From RGIG6904 sp024680835 (GTDB lineage: Bacteria > Bacillota > Clostridia > Lachnospirales > Lachnospiraceae), in contig JAILBP010000060.1 in NCBI GenBank assembly GCA_024680835.1, positions 1 through 17,939 of the forward strand: a stretch of DNA of 17,939 nucleotides. The letters run 5' to 3'. Under the pieces are notes generated by a model. The model was not told where the DNA came from and ran no database searches. It saw only the letters and a list, made by a program, of their open reading frames with translations. Within the stretch, counting starts at the first letter, position 1. Every line of letters begins with the position of its first letter. Positions 7,174-13,494 of the stretch are shown here, in pieces. Made by a program: the position numbers and the translations under genes.

Positions 7174-8079
7174 ATGCAATACGAAGAATTCAGATCAAAA
7201 CTCATTTGTGAATTAAGAGGATATTTCCCCGAAGATGTCACTCTCTGTGAACAGAAGATCACCAAAAACAACGGTGTTATACTGGATGCGGTCAGTATCC
7301 GTGAGAAAGACAGCTTTGTATCCCCCAATATTTATATTAACGGGTTTTACGATCGGTACATGGCGGCCGATGACACTACCATAAGTTCTATCGCCGCAAA
7401 GATCTATGACACCTATATGGATGGTGTTCAATACAAGGACATTAATATCGATGATTTTCTGGATTATGAGAAAGCGAGATCCGGTATAGTATACAAACTC
7501 ATCAATTACGACAAAAATGCGGACAGATTGAAAGACATGCCCTATGTGAGATATCTGGATCTTGCAGTGGTGTTTTATTACATCTTTGCGGATGAGAGTG
7601 ATGAGATGGCATCTGTTCAGATCACCAACGAACACATGGAAAGATGGAAGGTGACTTTGGAGGAGATCAACGAGACAGCCATGAAAAATACACCTTCCGT
7701 CTTGGAAGCCGTTGTGAGCGATATGTTTGATATCCTGAAAAACAACATGAAGGTAACGGATTTCGATGAATGGAAGTCCGATGTTGATTATATTCCCATG
7801 TACGTGGTATCAAACAGGCGGGGAGTAAACGGTGCGGCATGTATGATGTACCCGGGGCTTATGGCGGATATTTCCGAGCGTCTGGACAGTGATCTTTTCA
7901 TCATCCCCAGCTCGGTGCATGAACTCATCGTGGTGCCTGTAAAACGTATAGAGGAATGTGAGCGCTATGATGAGATGATAAGATATGTCAATAAGACTCA
8001 GCTGGCACAGACCGATATCCTGAGCGACCATGTCTATTACTATACCAGAGAAAAACGTGCAGTGGCTTTTTCCGCTTAG
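7174..8079 (+). CDS. DUF5688 family protein
   Basis: A 301-aa protein of the DUF5688 type, recognised from memory of the family pattern and common, often in several copies, in Lachnospiraceae and related gut Clostridia. Visible blocks are ITKNNGVILDAVSIREKD (about 29-46), SPNIYINGFYDRY (about 50-62), DFLDYEKARSGIVYKLINYDKN, MPYVRYLDLAVVFYYIF, ENTPSVLEAVV-like (KNTPSVLEAVV), GAACMMYPGLM and the end IIPSSVHELIVVP followed by QTDILSDHVYYYTREKRAVAF. No signal peptide, membrane helix or known catalytic motif is visible. The function of the family is unknown. The SD AAGGAGG (7162-7168) selects the ATG at 7174. There is no clear terminator downstream: only a short GAAG-GGGGG-CTTC hairpin at 8092-8104 with a weak T-rich tail. 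Confidence 0.85.
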   Translation: MQYEEFRSKLICELRGYFPEDVTLCEQKITKNNGVILDAVSIREKDSFVSPNIYINGFYDRYMAADDTTISSIAAKIYDTYMDGVQYKDINIDDFLDYEKARSGIVYKLINYDKNADRLKDMPYVRYLDLAVVFYYIFADESDEMASVQITNEHMERWKVTLEEINETAMKNTPSVLEAVVSDMFDILKNNMKVTDFDEWKSDVDYIPMYVVSNRRGVNGAACMMYPGLMADISERLDSDLFIIPSSVHELIVVPVKRIEECERYDEMIRYVNKTQLAQTDILSDHVYYYTREKRAVAFSA

Positions 8080-8144
8080 AAGAGCATTTTCGAAGGGGGG
8101 CTTCTTTGACTTTGATTAGCAACCCGGATGCTTCAGATATCATC

Positions 8145-8173
8145 TTGCATGGCTTTTTATGATGTGTTATACT
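8145..8173 (+). promoter_or_regulatory. Promoter for the membrane protein-queH-argH operon
   Basis: TTGCAT (8145-8150), a 17-nt spacer and TATACT (8168-8173) are accompanied by an extended -10 TG at 8165-8166. Transcription should start near 8180, giving a leader of about 100 nt. Confidence 0.78.
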
Positions 8174-8231
8174 GTCATTTATTGTTGAGAATTTCGGTTT
8201 ATCTACGGGATTCGGTCAAATAATATCAGAG

Positions 8232-8269
8232 ATCCGCTGAGGTTTCGGGATTGTGCGGCTTCAGCGGAT
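8232..8269 (+). promoter_or_regulatory. Stem-loop in the mRNA leader just ahead of the SD
   Basis: ATCCGCTGA (8232-8240) and TCAGCGGAT (8261-8269) are perfect 9-nt inverted repeats around a 20-nt loop, with extra G-U and G-C pairing possible inside. The stem ends two bases before the SD GGAGG (8272-8276). It could modulate access of ribosomes to the first gene of the operon. No known riboswitch class is recognised. Confidence 0.55.
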
Positions 8270-8282
8270 ATGGAGGTATGAA

Positions 8283-8729
8283 ATGGCAGACAGAAAAGAC
8301 AGAGATGTTATAGAGATAGAGGAACTTGAAGATATAGGCGAAACTGACAAGGATATGTACAAAGCCCGCAAATCCAGGATGAAGGAGGAACGCGGAAAGT
8401 TTTATTCTATCAGCAGGATGTCAGCCAATCAGAAGACAGCATTTTTGGTGGCATTTTATATCCTGGCATGCCTCATTTTCATCTTTTGCGGTACGGGACT
8501 CTGGGGGCAGGGTATCGTGGTGAGCTGCGCTGCCGTGCTGGCTCAGGCGGGGATCGTGGTTTTGATAGATCCATATGAATACTTTGTACATCTTATAGTG
8601 GGTGTGATATTCATAGCTGTGGGTATATGGCTGTCCATTATCGGATTCATGATCTCCACACTGGTTCTGTTTTTGTGCACCATAGTAGTGATATCAGCCT
8701 GCAGGACGGTAAATAATGCAGCAAGATAA
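8283..8729 (+). CDS. Small integral membrane protein, unknown function
   Basis: The 148-aa protein has a charged, acidic cytoplasmic-type N-terminus (residues 1-50, with RDVIEIEELEDIGETDKD then a Lys/Arg-rich stretch). About four hydrophobic segments follow, at about 52-70, 77-95, 100-120 and 121-139, with a short basic tail. There is no signal peptidase site and no recognised domain. The ATG at 8283 was chosen because GGAGG lies at 8272-8276. An upstream in-frame GTG at 8253 would place the start inside the leader hairpin. The gene overlaps queH by 14 nt, indicating translational coupling. The overlap says co-expression, not shared function: nothing in the sequence links it to queuosine or arginine. 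Confidence 0.8.
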   Translation: MADRKDRDVIEIEELEDIGETDKDMYKARKSRMKEERGKFYSISRMSANQKTAFLVAFYILACLIFIFCGTGLWGQGIVVSCAAVLAQAGIVVLIDPYEYFVHLIVGVIFIAVGIWLSIIGFMISTLVLFLCTIVVISACRTVNNAAR

Positions 8730-9345
8730 AAAGATCAACTACCAACTGAAACTTGATGAGACACTGAAAAAAATTACGGATTCCGGGGCAGTTCCAACGC
8801 TGTTGCTTCACGCATGCTGCGCACCGTGTTCCAGCTATGTGCTGGAGTATCTGTCCCGGTATTTTGAGATCACTGTGTTTTTTTACAATCCGAATATCTA
8901 TCCGGACACGGAGTATGAACACAGGGCGGCGGAGATAGCCGGTTTTGTGGAGAGATTTCCCGCGGAACATAAGGTGGAGCTCATCACTGCAGAACATGGA
9001 GAAAAGACTTTTTACGATGCGGTAAAGGGTTTTGAGCATCTGGAGGAGGGCAGTGAGCGCTGCTACAGGTGCTATGAGATGAGACTCAGGGAGACGGCAG
9101 AAAGGGCTTCTGCTCTCGGGTTCGACTATTTCACCACAACTCTTTCAATATCGCCTATGAAAAACGCCGCCTGGCTCAATGAGATTGGCGGAAGGCTGGC
9201 AGAGGAGTACGGGACAGCCTATCTTTATTCCGACTTCAAAAAGAAAAACGGATTTAAGCGCTCCACGGAGTTGTCCGCAGAGTACGGTTTATACCGGCAG
9301 GATTACTGTGGGTGCGTTTTCAGCTATAACAGCAGACGGAGGTAA
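8716..9345 (+). CDS. queH: Epoxyqueuosine reductase QueH
   Basis: QueH (formerly DUF208) reduces epoxyqueuosine to queuosine in tRNA, the last step of Q synthesis, as the non-homologous replacement for QueG in many anaerobes. The 209-aa protein has the family cysteines: HACCAPCS (Cys34, Cys35, Cys38), ERCYRCYEMRL (Cys116, Cys119) and YRQDYCGC (Cys198, Cys200). These include the iron-sulfur cluster ligands. The FYNPNIYPDTEYEHR (56-70) and TTLSISPMKN (141-150) blocks also fit. The start is 14 nt inside the preceding membrane protein gene, with a weak SD-like AGGACGG at 8703-8709. argH starts 4 nt after its stop. No other queuosine genes are in the window, so the pathway or precursor salvage must be encoded elsewhere. 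Confidence 0.93.
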   Translation: MQQDKKINYQLKLDETLKKITDSGAVPTLLLHACCAPCSSYVLEYLSRYFEITVFFYNPNIYPDTEYEHRAAEIAGFVERFPAEHKVELITAEHGEKTFYDAVKGFEHLEEGSERCYRCYEMRLRETAERASALGFDYFTTTLSISPMKNAAWLNEIGGRLAEEYGTAYLYSDFKKKNGFKRSTELSAEYGLYRQDYCGCVFSYNSRRR

Positions 9346-9349
9346 TCAA

Positions 9350-10732
9350 ATGGCTCAGCTTTGGGGAGGACGTTTCACGAAAAAGACAGACGATCTGGTC
9401 TATGCTTTTAACGCTTCCATAAACTTTGACAAAAGACTGTACAGAGAGGATATAGAAGGTTCCATCGCCCATGTCACCATGCTGGGTAAAACGGGTGTTA
9501 TAACATCCGATGAGAGCGATACCATTAAAAAGGCTCTGGAAGGGATCTTAACCGACCTTGAGGAAGGCAGGATAGAGATCACGTCCGAATATGAGGATAT
9601 TCATTCCTTTGTGGAGGCTACCCTTATAGAACGTATCGGTGATACGGGCAAAAAGCTCCATACAGGCAGAAGCCGCAATGACCAGGTGGCTCTCGACATG
9701 AGGATGTACGTCAGGAGACAGGTTAAGGAGACGGATGAGCTGTTGCATGAACTTCTGACGGTATTACACGGCATCATGAAAGAAAACACACATACCATCA
9801 TGCCGGGCTTCACACATCTGCAGAAGGCTCAGCCTTTAACTCTGGCACATCATGTGGGAGCTTATTTTGAGATGTTCAAAAGGGACAGGGGAAGGCTCGC
9901 AGATATATACGAGAGGATGAATTACTGTCCCCTGGGAGCAGGTGCTCTGGCAGGTACCACCTATCCTCTGGACAGGGAGCTTACAGCTTCACTTCTGGGA
10001 TTCAAGGGACCTACATTAAATTCCATGGATTCCGTGTCTGACAGGGATTATCTCATAGAGTTTTTATCCGCATCAGCCACTATTATGATGCATCTTTCAA
10101 GATTCTGTGAGGAGCTTATAATCTGGAACAGTGATGAGTATAAGTTCATAGAGATGGACGATACCTATTCCACAGGAAGCTCCATCATGCCCCAAAAGAA
10201 AAACCCGGATATTGCGGAGCTTATCCGAGGTAAGACCGGCAGGGTGTACGGAGCGCTGAATTCCCTGCTCACCACCATGAAAGGCATTCCCCTTGCATAC
10301 AATAAAGACATGCAGGAGGACAAGGAGCTTTCCTTTGATGCCATTGATACGGTAAAGGGATGTATACTGCTGTTCAAAGGCATGATAGAGACTGCAAAGT
10401 TCAATAAAGACAGGATGTATGCTTCTGCCAACGGTGGTTTCACGAATGCCACTGATGCGGCTGACTATCTTGTGGTAAAAGGTGTTCCTTTCAGGGATGC
10501 CCACGGCATTATAGGACGCCTGGTGCTGTATTGCATAGAGCAGGGCAAAGCTATTGATGAGTGCTCGCTGGATGAGCTGAAAAAGATCTCCGATGTTTTT
10601 GAGGAAGACATTTACAAAGCCATCTCATTGGAGACCTGTGTCGATAAACGTCTTACCATCGGTGCTCCCGGAGCGGAGGCTATGGAAAAAGTCATTGAGA
10701 TAAATGAAAAATATCTCAAAGAAAACTTGTAA
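9350..10732 (+). CDS. argH: Argininosuccinate lyase
   Basis: Cleaves argininosuccinate to arginine and fumarate, the last step of arginine synthesis. The 460-aa length is standard for the family. The sequence begins MAQLWGGRFTKKTD as in most ArgH. It contains TGRSRNDQVALDMR, GFTHLQKAQP and the fumarase/aspartase superfamily signature GSSIMPQKKNPD at residues 276-287, which carries the mobile-loop catalytic Ser. The ATG at 9350 has GGAGG at 9339-9343, inside the end of queH. A longer frame opening at 9179 overlaps queH and is not supported. It closes the operon that starts at 8283. argG is not in the window, and no clear terminator separates it from asd, 77 nt away. Confidence 0.97.
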   Translation: MAQLWGGRFTKKTDDLVYAFNASINFDKRLYREDIEGSIAHVTMLGKTGVITSDESDTIKKALEGILTDLEEGRIEITSEYEDIHSFVEATLIERIGDTGKKLHTGRSRNDQVALDMRMYVRRQVKETDELLHELLTVLHGIMKENTHTIMPGFTHLQKAQPLTLAHHVGAYFEMFKRDRGRLADIYERMNYCPLGAGALAGTTYPLDRELTASLLGFKGPTLNSMDSVSDRDYLIEFLSASATIMMHLSRFCEELIIWNSDEYKFIEMDDTYSTGSSIMPQKKNPDIAELIRGKTGRVYGALNSLLTTMKGIPLAYNKDMQEDKELSFDAIDTVKGCILLFKGMIETAKFNKDRMYASANGGFTNATDAADYLVVKGVPFRDAHGIIGRLVLYCIEQGKAIDECSLDELKKISDVFEEDIYKAISLETCVDKRLTIGAPGAEAMEKVIEINEKYLKENL

Positions 10733-10740
10733 TTTTCCGT

Positions 10741-10793
10741 AAACGGTGGTATCTTATGATATAAATTTTCGAGAAAACGGTATTTAATGATAT
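10741..10793 (+). repeat. Imperfect direct repeat in the asd leader
   Basis: Copy 1 (10741-10762) reads AAACGG-TGG-TATCTTATGATAT. Copy 2 (10775-10793) reads AAACGG-TATTTAATGATAT. They share AAACGG and 11 of 13 following bases, with a 3-nt insertion in copy 1. They occupy most of the argH-asd gap and are about 34 nt apart. Their role is unknown; each contains a -10-like element, but no good -35 is present. Confidence 0.4.
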
Positions 10794-10809
10794 CAAAGAG
10801 GAGAGAGAC

Positions 10810-11895
10810 ATGAGTGAAAAACTGAAAGTAGGTATTTTAGGCGGAACAGGTATGGTGGGTCAGAGATTCATATCTCTGCTGGAAAATCATCCGTGGTTTG
10901 AGGTTACTACGATAGCCGCAAGCCCGCGCAGCGCTGGTCAGACTTATGAGGCTGCAGTGGGTGACAGATGGAAGATGGATACCCCGATGCCCGAAGCCGT
11001 AAAGAATATAATCGTCAAGAATGTCAATGAAGTAGATGCTGTGGCATCCGAGGTTGATTTTGTATTTTCTGCAGTTGACATGACCAAGGATGAGATCAAA
11101 GCCATTGAGGAGGCTTATGCTAAGACAGAGACTCCGGTTGTTTCCAACAACTCGGCTCACCGTTGGACTCCTGATGTACCGATGGTGGTTCCGGAGATAA
11201 ATCCCGGACATTACGATGTCATCGAGTTTCAGAAGAAGAGACTGGGTACTTCCAGAGGCTTTATAGCAGTTAAGCCGAACTGCTCGATCCAGTCATATGC
11301 ACCGGTTCTGACAGCATGGAAGAAGTTCGAGCCCACACAGGTTGTGGTATCTACATATCAGGCAATCTCAGGCGCAGGAAAGACATTTAAGGACTGGCCG
11401 GAGATGATGGGCAACATCATACCCTATATCGGCGGTGAAGAGGAGAAGAGCGAGAAAGAGCCATTGCGTCTCTGGGGCGAGATCAAGGACGGTGTTATCG
11501 TGCCGGCTGAATCACCTATTATCACAAGCCAGTGCATCAGAGTTCCGGTATTGAACGGTCACACAGCTACTGTATTTGTGAATCTCGCAAAGAAAGCTGC
11601 TAAGGAAGAGCTTATCGAGGCCATGACAAGCTTCAGCGGCAAGCCGCAGGAGCTCGGTCTTCCCAGCGCGCCCAAGCAGTTCATACAGTATCTCACAGAG
11701 GACAACCGTCCTCAGGTTACGGAAGATGTTATGTTTGAGAATGGTATGGGTATTTCGGTTGGACGTCTGAGAGAGGATACACTCTTTGACTGGAAATTCG
11801 TAGGGCTTTCACATAACACATTAAGAGGAGCAGCTGGTGGAGCATTGCTTTCGGCAGAGCTTCTGAAGGCTCTGGGCTATATCAGCGCCAAGTAA
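10810..11895 (+). CDS. asd: Aspartate-semialdehyde dehydrogenase (archaeal/fungal-like branch)
   Basis: NADPH-dependent reduction of aspartyl phosphate to aspartate semialdehyde, the branch point to lysine/diaminopimelate, methionine and threonine. The 361-aa protein has the Rossmann motif GILGGTGMVGQRF (8-20), the active-site Cys158 in VKPNCSIQSY and the active-site His251 in RVPVLNGHTATV. It also has a C-terminal HNTLRGAAGGALL dimer/coenzyme segment. SAGQTY after the first strand, the length and VPEINPGHYDVIE resemble the archaeal/fungal-like branch more than the shorter enzymes typical of Bacillus; this branch assignment is from memory. The SD GAGGAGAGAG (10799-10808) precedes the ATG. Codon use here (AAG, GTT, CTC rich) looks like a highly expressed gene. 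It is followed by the hairpin terminator at 11944-12007. Confidence 0.96.
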   Translation: MSEKLKVGILGGTGMVGQRFISLLENHPWFEVTTIAASPRSAGQTYEAAVGDRWKMDTPMPEAVKNIIVKNVNEVDAVASEVDFVFSAVDMTKDEIKAIEEAYAKTETPVVSNNSAHRWTPDVPMVVPEINPGHYDVIEFQKKRLGTSRGFIAVKPNCSIQSYAPVLTAWKKFEPTQVVVSTYQAISGAGKTFKDWPEMMGNIIPYIGGEEEKSEKEPLRLWGEIKDGVIVPAESPIITSQCIRVPVLNGHTATVFVNLAKKAAKEELIEAMTSFSGKPQELGLPSAPKQFIQYLTEDNRPQVTEDVMFENGMGISVGRLREDTLFDWKFVGLSHNTLRGAAGGALLSAELLKALGYISAK

Positions 11896-11924
11896 GATTT
11901 TCGGGGATTTTCTGATAAAAGAAA

Positions 11925-12007
11925 CAGATCTTTTCTAATCATGAGATCTGCAGATGATTAATATGGTCATTATGATTGTTTTATTTTGTCTGCAGATCTT
12001 ATTTTTT
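11925..12007 (+). terminator. Hairpin terminator after asd with an alternative upstream pairing
   Basis: Segments B (AGATCTGCAGA, 11944-11954) and C (TCTGCAGATCT, 11989-11999) form a perfect 11-bp stem with a 34-nt AT-rich loop. TTATTTTTT follows, so it can act as an intrinsic terminator. Segment A (CAGATCT, 11925-11931) is complementary to the first seven bases of B and would form a competing hairpin with a 12-nt loop. The terminator itself is likely, although the loop is long. The switch is a hypothesis. The rest of the 192-nt gap (11896-12087) holds no convincing promoter or gene. Confidence 0.65.
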
Positions 12008-12087
12008 GGATTTTTTTACCACTTAAATTTAGATTTAACGGGAAAAGGTGGAGCGTTAAAGCTTATTGTTTGGCGGGGTGTAATGAA

Positions 12088-13452
12088 ATGGATGTGAGAA
12101 AAAACGAGCTGAAAAGACTGGAGAAACTCTTTGCGGAGGACGGTAACGGCCTGGCTCTTTTGTATGGCAAGAGAGGCAACGGGATAGACGATCTTCTGAA
12201 GAGCTTTTGCAAAGACAAGAGTGTGTTTTATTACTGTGCCAGAGAAGCATCCGAAAAAGAGCAGCTTGCACAGATCAGGAGAGAGTTTCAGGAACATTTT
12301 GACGCTCCAGTCAATGCAGAAGATTATGTGGAGATATTCGACCATATCAAAAGCAGCGAAGGCAAAAAGATGGTCGTTGTCGTGGACGAGTTCGACAGGA
12401 TTGCCAAAAAGGACAAGGATTTTCTGAAAGCAGTCATCATGTTAAAGGATAAGAAACTCTATCAGGGTCCTGTGATGATAATACTGTCCACATCATCCAT
12501 AGTGTACGCCGAGGGCGGCCTTACCGACGACATGGAAGGACACCTCAAAAAGATAGATGATAAGATAAAGCTGACTGATCTTTCATTTTTGGATGTGGTG
12601 AGACAGCTTCCCGATGTGTCTGTGGCTGATGCGGTCAGGATCTACGGCATCACCGGAGGAGTGATGTCACGTATATCAGGATTTTCCGATGTTTCAAAGA
12701 GCTTTAAGGACAGTATTTGTGAGAATATTCTGACTACAAACGGTTTTCTGTACAACGAAGCTGAAAACTATCTCAGATCGGAACTCAGGGAACTTGCTGT
12801 CTATGAGACTATTCTGTCACAGATCGCTTCCGGAAATGACAAGCTTAACGACATGCACCACAACACCGGATTTTCCAGAGCCAAGATCTCGGTTTACATG
12901 AAAAATCTTGCTGCATTCGACTGCATAGACAAGGTGGTCAGCTTTGAGACCGGTGGCTGGGAAAATGCAAAAAAGGGTGTTTACAGGATAAAAGATACGT
13001 TTTTGGGATTCTGGTTCAGATTTGTATATCCGAATCTTTCGGCATTAAAGCTGTCTGATCCGGGTGATTTCTATGACAAATACATAGAACCCGGGCTTAA
13101 TGACTGGCTAAACCCCGTGTTTACCCGTGTCTGCCTCGAGTATCTCGAACTCATGAATAAGGCCGACAGGCTCAATATCAGCCTGAAACGCATAGGTACC
13201 TGGGTTGGAAAGGAAGGAAAGATCGATATTATAGCGGCCGACGAAGAGCGCAATATCTTAGTGGGTGTATGCAACTGGTCGGAGCCCGTCATGAGTGCAA
13301 ATACCTGTATCGAACTTTCCAAGTCCATGAAGAAAGCCAAGATTAAATCGGCCAATATTTATCTTTTCTCGGCTACATCCTTTGATCCGGCGTTACAGAT
13401 GGTGGCTCAGAGGGATCCGAGATTTACGCTTGTAGACATGAATGAATTGTAA
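12088..13452 (+). CDS. DUF234-type ATPase-like protein with degraded P-loop and nuclease-like motifs
   Basis: The layout matches the archaeal-type ATP-binding proteins that join an AAA/STAND-like ATPase to a C-terminal DUF234 domain. The N-terminal RKNELKRLEKLF resembles their start. LYGKRGNGIDDLLKSF (25-40) aligns with the usual YGRRRVGKTxLLxxF, but Lys and Thr of the P-loop are Ile33 and Asp34. Walker B is kept (VVVVDEF, 96-102). A winged-helix-like segment (TGFSRAKISVYMKNLAAFDCIDKV, 260-283) precedes YRIKDTFLGFWFRFVYPN (299-316), a family hallmark. The DUF234 end reads KIDIIAADEERNILVGVCNW (378-397), where active relatives have EIDxxA and ECKW: the Glu and Lys are Val394 and Asn396. The 454-aa frame is intact. 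The ATG at 12088 follows GGCGGGG (12072-12078); an in-frame upstream extension runs through the terminator. The cellular role of the family is unsettled. Confidence 0.8.
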   Translation: MDVRKNELKRLEKLFAEDGNGLALLYGKRGNGIDDLLKSFCKDKSVFYYCAREASEKEQLAQIRREFQEHFDAPVNAEDYVEIFDHIKSSEGKKMVVVVDEFDRIAKKDKDFLKAVIMLKDKKLYQGPVMIILSTSSIVYAEGGLTDDMEGHLKKIDDKIKLTDLSFLDVVRQLPDVSVADAVRIYGITGGVMSRISGFSDVSKSFKDSICENILTTNGFLYNEAENYLRSELRELAVYETILSQIASGNDKLNDMHHNTGFSRAKISVYMKNLAAFDCIDKVVSFETGGWENAKKGVYRIKDTFLGFWFRFVYPNLSALKLSDPGDFYDKYIEPGLNDWLNPVFTRVCLEYLELMNKADRLNISLKRIGTWVGKEGKIDIIAADEERNILVGVCNWSEPVMSANTCIELSKSMKKAKIKSANIYLFSATSFDPALQMVAQRDPRFTLVDMNEL

Positions 13453-13494
13453 TACAGAAAACGTCATAAGGGGCATACTATACGGGAGAAAGAT

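Noticed and set aside
8092..8110. GAAG-GGGGG-CTTC followed by TTTGACTTT as a terminator after the DUF5688 gene.
   Set aside because: The stem is only 4 bp and the T tract is interrupted, so it is not convincing.
9179..9349. A longer argH start inside queH.
   Set aside because: ArgH proteins start at MAQLWGGRF, and the SD GGAGG at 9339-9343 fits the ATG at 9350.
11963..12097. A 44-codon hydrophobic frame (MVIMIVLFCLQILFF...) in the asd-ATPase gap, overlapping the ATPase-like start by 10 nt.
   Set aside because: It has no Shine-Dalgarno site and runs through the terminator stem and T tract, where TTT-rich sequence gives Phe/Leu codons by chance.
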